The notes beneath the pieces were generated by a model, which saw only the letters and a program-made list of their open reading frames with translations, made no database searches and was not told where the DNA came from. 64,000 nt of DNA from Asparagopsis taxiformis. Taxonomy: Eukaryota; Rhodophyta; Florideophyceae; Bonnemaisoniales; Bonnemaisoniaceae. The position numbers were made by a program, and so were the translations under genes. The DNA is taken from positions 62,001 to 126,000 of the forward strand of contig JALQPE010002070.1 in the NCBI GenBank assembly GCA_030407315.1. Reading direction: 5' to 3'. Below, piece after piece: positions 21,033 through 29,901 of the stretch. The stretch's first letter is position 1, and every line of letters begins with the position of its first letter.

Positions 21033-23264
21033 CTATTCCAACAAGTTGGCGATAGGTGCCGGCGCCTTGCCACCCATCTTAATCAAACGATCGTAGCCCT
21101 GCACAATAACTTCCTCCGATGCTGCTGTTTCCGAAAAGCTCGGAACCTTTCGTGCCGCGTCCAGATACTTGCGTAGTGCATGACATTCAGACGGGAACGT
21201 CCAGCCCCGGATCACACGGCCCGCCACTTCAATATTGTTTAGCATGGGTGCAATTGCAGTATCTTCCCTACTGAAATGATCACCCCCAAGGAACGGCTGT
21301 CCGTCGTTTTTGGCTTGAGCAGTAAACAACATCTTATCGAGACTGCGCAGTTCCTTGTCCAATTCCAGACGGGCCTTTTCATTTCCTGACAGCCACTCTG
21401 CAAATCGGTTGTGGAATCTAGTAAAACCAGCCTCCCCGGATGATAGTTCCAGTTTGGCCGCTGAAGACAACTTCTTCGCATTTGGAAAGTTATCAAACAA
21501 ATAGGATACAATCTGCATTGAATCCTCCACTAGCTTGCCTTCATGATACATCACTGGCGTATTATTCTCGGGATGCAACAAGTGGAACCACGACGGCTTC
21601 GCATCATACGGTATGGTCACTAGTTTGTGTGGAATACACATCTCCCGCAGTACGATCAGTACACGATGCGAGTATGGACAGTCTCCCATTCCACCGCTTA
21701 AGATCGATGGGTTAAGATCCGAATGTGCTGCTTTCACGTATACCTCCACTCCATGCGGCAATCTCATCCGTTCCATCTTATCACCTCCAAGCACCCGATG
21801 ATCCCTCACCCTTGACAATTCCTTGTACAACAACCGCAGGCTCATCGGCATGTGCTGCTCTTCATCATAATGCATGTTCCCCAGTTGCAGTCGGTTCCTC
21901 TTATAGAACGGTACTGTTTTCGCGCCAGGCATCGGGTCGAAAAAGTCGACTAAATCCATCAGACTAGCCTGAAGGAAATAAAGCCTTGCTCCAAGCTCAT
22001 TAGTACGCCTTTCCGACTTGGGTGTCTTCTGCACAAACTGTTCAATCTTGCTAAACTCGTCAATCACCGGCTGGTACCATCGTGCCAGCTCCTCCTCCTT
22101 CTGGAGAACTCGCGTGAATTCCCAGAACGACATTATTGCTTGCGGACCACGCGTCAATGCTGATGAGTCTTTCTTGTCAATGAAATCATACTTGTTCATC
22201 CAGAATCTCCGAAGCAATAGTTCACCCATCACAACTTGGTCTCGAGGAACGAGTCGAAGCGGACCTGCCTCTAATGGCTCATCACCATCTTTCGGACGGA
22301 AGAATCGCTCAACTTTCTGCATATGAAGCAAAGCGGAATTATCGGCCGCGAGCACGCCCTGAACCCTGGCGAGTACATTGGCAAAGATTCGATCGGCAGC
22401 TGGGAATCCGAAATCCATCACTGAGCTTTCCTGCTTGATGATCTCCACTGACGCCAGATACCTACCAAGTAGATATGCCGAATATGTTGACGACAAGTGC
22501 GAATCCATACCTGTCGCTGGAGTCTTGCAGTCTGCTTCTACCATGCAGTAAATTCGTTCAGCAAGCTTTGTAGCACTCTTCAGAATGGGACCTGCTAATT
22601 CCGAATACACTTTGCGAAGTTCGTTCTCAATCTCCAACTTCTCCTTCCTTGCAGCTTCGAAGGCTTTCTTCTTTTCCTTCTCCTCATCATGCTGGTTTTT
22701 GATACGCGATGCAGTAATCGTTGATGAGACAGAAATAAGGGCAACCACGATTGGCGCCGGTACGACACGGAAGAAGGCTTCGAAACTGTCTGACACGTTG
22801 TTCACAAAACTCTTCGACGGTTCAACCGATTGGGTAACTTCCTGTAGAACAGGTTCTTCAACATGACGAATAGGTGCTGATGTAGAGGTAGATATGGGCG
22901 GTTCATCATCTTCGTCCTCGTCATCTCTGCCATGGTCACCGTTGCCGCCTGAATGATTACCATTGTCGCTGTTACCATTATCGGTATCAGCGACTTGAGG
23001 ACTTTCAATCGAAGCCTCGGAAACGGACGAGGAGTATGGCTCTTCGGTTTCATAAGCCGGAGGCTCAGGATCCTCTATTTCGGGAACTTCCTCAGTCGGT
23101 GTGTTACGTGCATTTTTTCCCGATTTCATGTTCATGGGAAGGCGAACGGAACGAATAGCGGGGCTACATGTTTTGATAAGTTTGGTGTGAGGACGGCCCA
23201 GTGCTACTATTTTTGGATGGCTGGGGCGTTGAAGGGGAGTGGGGGACTGATAGACGAAAGCCAT
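21033..23264 (-). CDS. Plastid membrane protein fused to C-terminal dehydroascorbate-reductase-like GST domain
   Basis: 743 residues from the ATG at 23264, which opens with MAFVYQSPTPLQRP, a plastid-type leader. Residues ~55-130 are acidic and low-complexity (Asp/Glu/Asn/Gly). A hydrophobic span (PAPIVVALISVSSTIT) and a charged helix follow at about 160-205, then ~300 residues of unrecognised helical domain. From about residue 505 a thioredoxin-fold GST-N domain appears, with VYVKAAHSD and GDCPYSHRVLIVLRE, the equivalents of plant DHAR's ICVKAA and GDCPFSQRVLLTLEE. The GST-C helices follow. The catalytic Cys of CPYS is kept. DHAR regenerates ascorbate using glutathione and is normally a soluble protein of about 210 residues. 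The fusion suggests a membrane-tethered redox enzyme at a plastid membrane; that localisation is inferred. Confidence 0.75.
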   Translation of the reverse strand: MAFVYQSPTPLQRPSHPKIVALGRPHTKLIKTCSPAIRSVRLPMNMKSGKNARNTPTEEVPEIEDPEPPAYETEEPYSSSVSEASIESPQVADTDNGNSDNGNHSGGNGDHGRDDEDEDDEPPISTSTSAPIRHVEEPVLQEVTQSVEPSKSFVNNVSDSFEAFFRVVPAPIVVALISVSSTITASRIKNQHDEEKEKKKAFEAARKEKLEIENELRKVYSELAGPILKSATKLAERIYCMVEADCKTPATGMDSHLSSTYSAYLLGRYLASVEIIKQESSVMDFGFPAADRIFANVLARVQGVLAADNSALLHMQKVERFFRPKDGDEPLEAGPLRLVPRDQVVMGELLLRRFWMNKYDFIDKKDSSALTRGPQAIMSFWEFTRVLQKEEELARWYQPVIDEFSKIEQFVQKTPKSERRTNELGARLYFLQASLMDLVDFFDPMPGAKTVPFYKRNRLQLGNMHYDEEQHMPMSLRLLYKELSRVRDHRVLGGDKMERMRLPHGVEVYVKAAHSDLNPSILSGGMGDCPYSHRVLIVLREMCIPHKLVTIPYDAKPSWFHLLHPENNTPVMYHEGKLVEDSMQIVSYLFDNFPNAKKLSSAAKLELSSGEAGFTRFHNRFAEWLSGNEKARLELDKELRSLDKMLFTAQAKNDGQPFLGGDHFSREDTAIAPMLNNIEVAGRVIRGWTFPSECHALRKYLDAARKVPSFSETAASEEVIVQGYDRLIKMGGKAPAPIANLLE

Positions 23265-23717
23265 GGTATACATTGAACGGCGTGAAATCAATTCAGCACC
23301 CCGAGAAGAGAGCGGCTTAGGAATGACGGGAGGAAGGTTATGACATATAAGAGAAGAATGGCAGAATGTGTCAGCACAAGTTGCAGGAAATAGGACACTG
23401 GCGGTTTCAATTGACAAAGCTGCGTACCTGGGACTGATCTGAAAATGGTGGCGGACTAAACAAGAGGTGAGGTAGACGAAGGGGAAAGCGGTGTGAGGAG
23501 GTGGGCAAAGTGGAGATCTTGACGCATCAAAGGCATTGTGTGCATCCGGAATTCGACTTTCCGCCGTTTATGGACAAATTATGATACGTTATGTATAACC
23601 TACTCGAGTGCATGATGCGGCAAAACTACCAATCAGCAACGGTTATTTTGCAGCACGTATCCAATGACAATCTAAAACGGCTGAGATCAGACAGAGAGCC
23701 GCAAATAGTTGGCACGA
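23265..23717. other. Intergenic region upstream of the DHAR-fusion gene
   Basis: About 450 bp. The upstream continuation of the DHAR-fusion frame is open to 23417 but lacks targeting character and is taken as 5' UTR. No other feature recognised. Confidence 0.35.
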
Positions 23718-24530
23718 TCAGGCGCCAGACGAACGCTCTTGCTTGGCAATGCGTACCAGAGCTTGCAGTGAGTTGGCGACGTTCTTCAAGTGCCCATTAC
23801 AAGCCTCCGCAAGTGAAAGTGAACTCGAAGAGCCGTCCGAATCGTTCTTGGCGACAAAGCCCAATCGCGATAGAATGATCTGTACATATTGCCTGCGTTG
23901 ATACTCTGTCAGATAGAAGCGGTATTGATTAAAACATTGCACGTCCTGCACAAACCATTTTTCCGTATACTTGGTCGAATCCTGCCATGTTAGCGTACAT
24001 CCAAGATCGCTCTGAGGCACAAAATACTCCTTGTCCTGACTCTCTGCCGTCCCAATTTGTGGCACTGCAATGCCAAGATTCTCGTCCCGATCCTCCTCTG
24101 CTTTCGTCTGCGAAGTCGCAATTGTCTGCGCCTCGTTCTGAATCTCCGCGCGCAAAATGATTTTGAACGGCGCTTTGGAGTCTCGTCCGATGATGTTCCC
24201 GAATATGTGTCGCGCAACCACCTGATACATCAAACTGATGTACCGTCCTGTCCAGATGCCGTGTTGCAATTCTTTTGCGAAGATTGTGCCACCCACGACT
24301 AGTTTTACAAGTTTAGTCCCCCATGTGGATGGTTTATCCGAAACAAATATCACGTACAGCCATGCATGGCCCTCCAGGTCAACTGAGCGCGATGCTGCTG
24401 TGAGAGCACTGGACGCGCGCCATGCCTCCCCGTCCGTCGTGCTCGGTGCATATCCTTCGTAAGGTGATTCATCGACGAGCATCGCCAGCTCAAACTTTTT
24501 CGTCACCCAGTTTTCTAACATCAACATCAT
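23718..24530 (-). CDS. Unrecognised conserved-looking protein
   Basis: 270 residues if the start is the ATG at 24530; an ATG at 24563 would add 11. Codon composition and absence of stops support a real gene. The N-terminal two-thirds alternates short beta-like stretches (WLYVIFV, KLVKLVVGG, FKIILRAEI), suggesting a compact alpha/beta or beta-sandwich fold. The C-terminal third is helical (YRFYLTEYQRRQYVQIILSRLGF ...). No signal peptide, membrane segment or catalytic motif is visible and I recognise no family. Upstream lies the oppositely oriented NSE2-like gene. Confidence 0.6.
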   Translation of the reverse strand: MMLMLENWVTKKFELAMLVDESPYEGYAPSTTDGEAWRASSALTAASRSVDLEGHAWLYVIFVSDKPSTWGTKLVKLVVGGTIFAKELQHGIWTGRYISLMYQVVARHIFGNIIGRDSKAPFKIILRAEIQNEAQTIATSQTKAEEDRDENLGIAVPQIGTAESQDKEYFVPQSDLGCTLTWQDSTKYTEKWFVQDVQCFNQYRFYLTEYQRRQYVQIILSRLGFVAKNDSDGSSSSLSLAEACNGHLKNVANSLQALVRIAKQERSSGA

Positions 24531-25003
24531 CTTATGTTCGCGTCTCGACACAAAATGGATCACCGTGATCAGAATGCAGTTTTCAACTTATGTGGATGTT
24601 TTAACATTGGACTGCATCACCATACTCTGTGTTAAAGTTCATTTGCATCGATTTATTTGTATTGCCAACTCTTGCGCAACAGCTACAAGAGTGTGGACTG
24701 GCTGCTACGCTCAAGTCGATAGGGTGGAAACATAGTAATCCACCTGATAGCAATTCTTCTTTTTCTAGGAAATGAATTTTTCATTAATTTTTGCGATTGG
24801 CTGCCTCGACATTGATGCAACTTATTACAACAAATCGGAAACGATGTTTGGCGCCAAATTCCATCTTCAACTGCTTCGCTCAGGAAGTCCAGTTTCCTGC
24901 CCGGTATCTTCACATTGGAGATCAAAACTTCTGTCAGGATATCTGCGCACCCACCAATATCTTTGGAAGCTTCCGCATCTGCGCTCTAAGGGACATCTGA
25001 AAC
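24531..25003. promoter_or_regulatory. Divergent intergenic region (unknown gene / NSE2-like gene)
   Basis: About 470 bp between divergent starts. An additional 5' exon of the NSE2-like gene cannot be excluded. No repeat or RNA gene seen. Confidence 0.35.
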
Positions 25004-25845
25004 ATGAATGTACAGCGACAGTTCCAAAATTCGGCCGCCCGTTGGGACAAGTTTGATGAGTTTACAGGCCTTGTCATGGCCAACTTGAGCGATGTCTCCA
25101 GCCGAATTTCATCTAGCGACAACCACAGCAAAGAAGAGAAAATTGAAAAGGTACTATAGTTTCACAATCACCATGCAATGCAAAATACCGCCGATTCCTA
25201 ACGCTTTTATTTCGTCACGCAACACAGCTGGGGCATCTGAAGACTTGTGCATATGAATTACGGCGAATCGACGCTGAGTCCAAGGCAAGAAGTGAAGCAC
25301 TCAAAGATTTATCACAAAGATTACATCGTGAACAATCCAGAGGTGAGCCAATTGAAGACTTTACAGGTATATATCAGGCCGGTGCAAATAAGGCAAGACA
25401 AGCTGCAAACGATCAATCTCTCAAGAAAGACGATGACGTTTTAGCAGTCGATAAACTGATCAAAGCTCTCACGTCTGATGGAGATGAACAAGAGGAAGTT
25501 ATAGAAGCTGTTGGCGCCACTCAAGCAGTAACCAGATGTCCCATTCTCAACTGTGATCTTGTCAAACCTGTTAAGAACTCCACATGCGGTCATGTCTATT
25601 CTCTGAAGGGCGCGATTAGTCTGTTGTTTCAGAACAATGCTGCAAGGTCGCATCATATTCCTACGACGCTCGATCAAGTACCGCCTAATTTCACTGCCCG
25701 CTGTCCTGGATTCGGTTGCAATTCTTCGCTATCTCCTGCGACTTTGAGGCGCGATTATTCTACCGAGCTGACGCAAAGACAGAACCAAAGTGCTTCGATG
25801 AGGAGAGACTCCCTTGATATTGATGTCGACGTCGAGGTGCTATGA
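25004..25845 (+). CDS. NSE2/MMS21-like SP-RING SUMO E3 ligase, two exons
   Basis: Exon 1 25004-25150, intron 25151-25227 (77 nt, GTACTA donor, ACACAG acceptor, phase 0), exon 2 25228-25845; about 254 residues. The N-terminal half is helical and coiled-coil-like, as expected for the arm of NSE2 that docks on the SMC5 coiled coil. The SP-RING lies at residues ~150-215: CPILNC (C153, C158), NSTCGHVYS (C169, H171) and CPGFGC (C208, C213), with the family's PVKN element before the CGH. NSE2 is the SUMO ligase of the SMC5/6 complex in DNA repair and replication-fork stability. The 5' end is the least certain part, since the donor is not consensus and another upstream exon is possible. Confidence 0.75.
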
Positions 25846-25971
25846 AATCATTTTCAGGCAAATTTGTTCTGTCGAGCGTCATTTGACACATCTGTTGGTA
25901 GCATGAACGCAATGTGGACTGCTCTGCAAACGCTGTTTAATAATGTATAATGTTCAGTTAGTACTTCTGAG

Positions 25972-26541
25972 TCAAGTACTGCCATTATCGCCTCTTTGAA
26001 CATCCCCTCGGCGAACCAGAGGTTCTGGTTCGAAATTTGGCGAGACACCGTCCGGATTCGGTAAGGGTGCATGCGGCTCTATATCAGTAGCTTGTACCGG
26101 AACTCTAGACTGCCAGTCGCCCATTACAATACGAAGGTCGTCTGCAAGTCGGGAATTGGGCACAGAGAGTATTCTTTGTGCGTACATAGGACCTGCTGAA
26201 AGGAACCCAAAGTAGCTGCCTAACAAGGAGAAAAAGCCAACGCCGCCATATCGTGCTACCGGTGGCAATGGAGGTTTACCTCGTCGCGCTGCAAAAAGTA
26301 AGAGATTTTTGGGATGATAGCAGTTTCTTCATGTTAGAATCATTTAGAGAAGATGAAATAGAGGTGAGGTTGTGTACATACCGCTTGTGATCAGGGCAGC
26401 TACTGTTAGTACGGCACCGACTCCAACGCCTGCTCTGATCGCCCCTATGCCAATTGCATCTGATATAGCTTCTCGCTCAGGTTCCGTCAAATCGTCCCAT
26501 TTGTAGCGACGTAATAACGACGCCGGAGAATTTCGTGACAT
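25972..26541 (-). CDS. OCIA-domain-like small membrane protein, two exons
   Basis: Exon 1 26541-26382, intron 26381-26289 (93 nt, GTATGT donor, TTTGCAG acceptor, phase 1), exon 2 26288-25972; about 158 residues. The layout resembles OCIA-domain proteins: LTEPEREAISDAI near residues 18-30 (compare the LTEEER start of OCIA), a Gly/Ala/Val membrane-like helix (about 33-53), a basic turn ARRGKPPLPPVARYG, then a second hydrophobic hairpin segment FFSLLGSYFGFLSAG. OCIAD1/2 are mitochondrial inner-membrane proteins linked to respiratory complex III assembly. The C-terminal ~60 residues are Pro-rich. The gene model is strong because phase and frame agree; the family name is tentative. Confidence 0.6.
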
Positions 26542-26975
26542 TCTGAGGGATCTTGGTGAACATGAGTGATGCAACCGCGATAGATCAGATGCCGACACTC
26601 CGACCTGTACACTTGACAAAGGCTACCGACGGGTACACCAAACTCATATGGACCAAGTAGACAATTTTTCGGACCATTGGGGCATTATTCAAAATATTTT
26701 GAAGACTTGGTATGACAGTCAGTACATCGATTTGGCGCTAACATTTCAAATTTGAGCACAGACGCTGCTCAACCCAGCATGCCTGCTCTTGACATAACCA
26801 TCCTTAATCTTTTCTAGCCTCACCAAGAGCGTCCGTGTTCTCCGGGCATCTGGATTGCAAAGGCGGTGAAAACATTGGAATCCCAACTCGGACTGAGAAC
26901 GAAGCCACCACGACTACCTGCAATTAAGCGCGTCGACAGCAGGACCAATTTCTCTCGCAATCAACCCAGCTCGTC
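26542..26975. promoter_or_regulatory. Divergent intergenic region (OCIA-like / coiled-coil gene)
   Basis: About 430 bp between divergent starts. Open frames continue into it from the plus-strand gene but without conserved features. Nothing else recognised. Confidence 0.35.
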
Positions 26976-28607
26976 ATGGCTAACGCTGCGCACACCTTCG
27001 AAGGCTCCTCACCTAGTATGCGTGGAGTACGCGACAAATATCTCGCACTACTTCTCTCAGGAGGACGAGAAGTGCCACCATCCTCCTCCATGCCGCCGTC
27101 CTGGACTCCCGGTCAGCAACTTCCGAAGTATTCCGACGCTCCATGGGCGTCACCGATAACGCCTGTCCCGACGGAAAACGATGTCCGTCTCGCAGAGATT
27201 GCAGCCGGTCTCGTTGCTGCAGGCGGTGTGGAAAAACGACAAGCGGATACCATTCGACGTCTTGCGACACAACTGGAGCGTTCGGAGAAAAAGCTACGCG
27301 TGCTACAAACGGGTGATAAACGACGTGTACGTGGCATGAGTACACCATCTCCTTCCAAATATTACGATGATGTCCCGGTCGTACACAACGAGACCAGAAG
27401 AAGTATTCACTTCACGCCGAAAACGACGCGTAAGGAGAGCTCACATCGACGCGTTGAGGATTCGCAGAAGCGGTCGTCTTCGTCTCGTTCGGCGCACCAT
27501 GGTACGAGAGACCCTTACAAGGACCTGGAGGAACTTGAGGATTTGCGAAGGGAAAGGGAGGAATGGCTGCGAAATAAGGATCGTTCAGAACGTGAGGCTG
27601 AAAGTCTATCCAAGTTGCTGGCGGATATTAAGAATAACACGCAAAAGCTTATGAAGGAACGAAACGACCATTTGAAAGTCATTGCTCGACTGCAAAGTGA
27701 ATTGAGTGATGTGAAACTACATGCGGATCGTGAAGCGTCAGGGAGATTTGATGATGCGAGGACAATTGAATTTTCGCCAAGACCTGTGATGCACGAGAAT
27801 AGCCCTCGGTCTCCACAGCCGGTGTTTACAATGCGTGAAGAATTGAGCTATGGAGATGGGTCTGTTGATGAGCTGCATCGAGGTGCATCGCCTGCATCTG
27901 TGCATCATTCTAACTTTGATGGTGGGGTGAATCGGAGTGTGTATCCGGTAGTGGTGCAACAGGAGGAAGTGGCAGGGGTTCAGTCTGAAGTTGATAGGGA
28001 AAAGAGTACATCTAGTGCAGAATTGAGACTAAGACAAGAATTGGAGCAGGTGGTTGCTGAGAATGCGAGGTATGCACAACGTACAGCGATTCTGGAAAGT
28101 GATTGTAAGGAGCTGTATTTCAAACTGCAAGAAACGGAGCAAATGGTGGAAAAAGCAAAAAAGGGGGATAGTGAAGGACAAGTCGAAAAGGAAGAAAGCA
28201 GTGAAGAGGATAGACTTGCGCCTCTGTTGGGCGAAGTGGATATTCTAGAAGGGATTGCGTCAGCAATCAGTTTTTCGGTATGCCCCAGAGAAGCTGAACG
28301 ATTGCAAGAAACAATGACGCTAGTCGATGGTGCAATCGTTCCTGCCGTGGAGAGTTGTGAAACAGGCGAAGAAGAGTATCACGCAAATATGACGCAATCG
28401 GAGAAAATAAGCTGGCTAGTGCGACGACTGATTACGGTTCGATCGGGCCTGTGCGAGAGATATGGTCAGTGGTTGAGCGCTATTGCAAATGACGGTATTT
28501 CGAGTAACGAGAGTACCAGGACGTTAACTGATGGCGTCGATACGAGAGAGATCGATAACGAGGTCAGCATGGACACAGCGTTAATTGACAAACTCATCAA
28601 CAAATGA
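26976..28607 (+). CDS. Large coiled-coil protein of unknown function
   Basis: 543 residues, intronless. Residues 1-75 are Ser/Pro-rich and disordered. Three charged coiled-coil stretches are visible: about 80-115 (ATQLERSEKKLRVLQ), about 175-250 (DLEELEDLRREREEWL ... ARLQSELSDVKL) and about 345-400. A compact C-terminal helical domain (about 410-500) starts at LLGEVDILEGIASAI. The mixture suggests a scaffold or centrosome/cytoskeleton-associated protein, but no family is recognised. The stop is only 69 bp from the convergent glycosyltransferase-like gene. Confidence 0.7.
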   Translation: MANAAHTFEGSSPSMRGVRDKYLALLLSGGREVPPSSSMPPSWTPGQQLPKYSDAPWASPITPVPTENDVRLAEIAAGLVAAGGVEKRQADTIRRLATQLERSEKKLRVLQTGDKRRVRGMSTPSPSKYYDDVPVVHNETRRSIHFTPKTTRKESSHRRVEDSQKRSSSSRSAHHGTRDPYKDLEELEDLRREREEWLRNKDRSEREAESLSKLLADIKNNTQKLMKERNDHLKVIARLQSELSDVKLHADREASGRFDDARTIEFSPRPVMHENSPRSPQPVFTMREELSYGDGSVDELHRGASPASVHHSNFDGGVNRSVYPVVVQQEEVAGVQSEVDREKSTSSAELRLRQELEQVVAENARYAQRTAILESDCKELYFKLQETEQMVEKAKKGDSEGQVEKEESSEEDRLAPLLGEVDILEGIASAISFSVCPREAERLQETMTLVDGAIVPAVESCETGEEEYHANMTQSEKISWLVRRLITVRSGLCERYGQWLSAIANDGISSNESTRTLTDGVDTREIDNEVSMDTALIDKLINK

Positions 28608-28676
28608 TTATATATATAGAGGGAGTTAAAATGTTTGTCACAGTTTATTATAAACACAATTTGGAGCGGTCACTGA

Positions 28677-29612
28677 CTACTGCACATCGGGCGGATAAAT
28701 GATTTTGCGATTCACGTAAACACTGTTCGACGGAACAATTTGCGCACGTTTGAGCCATTTGATGAGCAAACACTCGGTCGACAGATCATCATATGAATAT
28801 TCGCGACACGGTTCATCCTGCATCGCATCCAATTCCAAGCAGCGCTTCCCGTAGAACACATCCACCGCGCTGAAAAACACATCAGCCATTTGACGCGGTA
28901 TGAGTGCCATAGCGGCTCCACTAAGATGGACGCGCGGTTTCACATCAATGGGCGGTTTCTTCACCGCAATATTCATATCCGGCCGCAGATGAAGAATCCA
29001 TCCAAAGCGGACGCCGCGTTCACGCTCGGCATGACGCACCATTTGATAGCATTGAGCGGCAGTAAAAAAGTGCTCAAAATTGTGCGAATAGTGCTCGCGC
29101 GTCTCGGAAGCGCGCTGATGGCAGTCGGTCGTCCTCGGAAAGTCGATATCATCCGATGTGTACGTCTGCACGCGCGTCGCTTTGGCGTAGTCAAACACGG
29201 CGGACAATTGGTCCAATTGATGCGTCCGCGTGTAGTGCGACGCTGATTTTTCGTCGTAGTAATCGTCGGTGAGACTGAGATGGTAGAAGAAGGACGCGTC
29301 GGCGTCGAAGGAACGAATGTTGTCCACATTTTGCTGATGCACTTCGGCGAGTGTACCGACGTGTCCGCTGTAACAAACCGCCAGTCGGTCTGGCTGGATG
29401 GCGAGTTTGTCCAATTGATCGTCGTGTAGATCGGAGTGCGGTAACATGCGATAACGCCATTGCAATAGTAGCGTCGCAACTGCGCACGCCGTCGCGATGA
29501 AGGCTATCGCGATCGGTAGCTGCGATCGCGCAGTCGCTGGCGGGTAGGCAGGCACGGCATTGGGCGGTGTTGCAGGTTCGCTGGACTTGGCTTGTTGGTA
29601 ATTGACAGACAT
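28677..29612 (-). CDS. Type II membrane glycosyltransferase-like protein
   Basis: 311 residues. A short cytosolic tail is followed by one signal anchor (about residues 33-52: IAIAFIATACAVATLLLQW) and a luminal domain, the topology of Golgi glycosyltransferases. The luminal part begins LAVCYSGHVGTLAEVHQQN and later has HNFEHFFTAAQCYQMVRHAE and FGWILHLRPDMNI. The R-PD element resembles the substrate- or metal-binding acidic motif in small algal and plant families of putative glycosyltransferases (DUF7796-like). Catalytic residues cannot be proven from sequence alone. A role in cell-wall or glycoprotein glycan synthesis is inferred. Confidence 0.6.
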   Translation of the reverse strand: MSVNYQQAKSSEPATPPNAVPAYPPATARSQLPIAIAFIATACAVATLLLQWRYRMLPHSDLHDDQLDKLAIQPDRLAVCYSGHVGTLAEVHQQNVDNIRSFDADASFFYHLSLTDDYYDEKSASHYTRTHQLDQLSAVFDYAKATRVQTYTSDDIDFPRTTDCHQRASETREHYSHNFEHFFTAAQCYQMVRHAERERGVRFGWILHLRPDMNIAVKKPPIDVKPRVHLSGAAMALIPRQMADVFFSAVDVFYGKRCLELDAMQDEPCREYSYDDLSTECLLIKWLKRAQIVPSNSVYVNRKIIYPPDVQ

Positions 29613-29901
29613 CTGGAGAGTTTAGCGTTGGAAAGTGCTGTTAGAGAGGATCGCCAAGACAAAGAGAGGAATCATACTTTATTTGTTTTGATGGTATAAA
29701 TTGACAGTGCGCTGAGCCGCACCGAGATAAAACAGTGCGCAATTTGGCACGCCATTAATGATGTAATATTACTGTCGGTTCACGTTTACTGACTCCTTTC
29801 TTATATATCAGCCATTCGCAACTTATTCCTCATCTCCCACACGAGTTGCATCTCTCTACCCATTTTGTTCACCAAGTCTAGCGTGCTTCCTACTCATTAA
29901 C

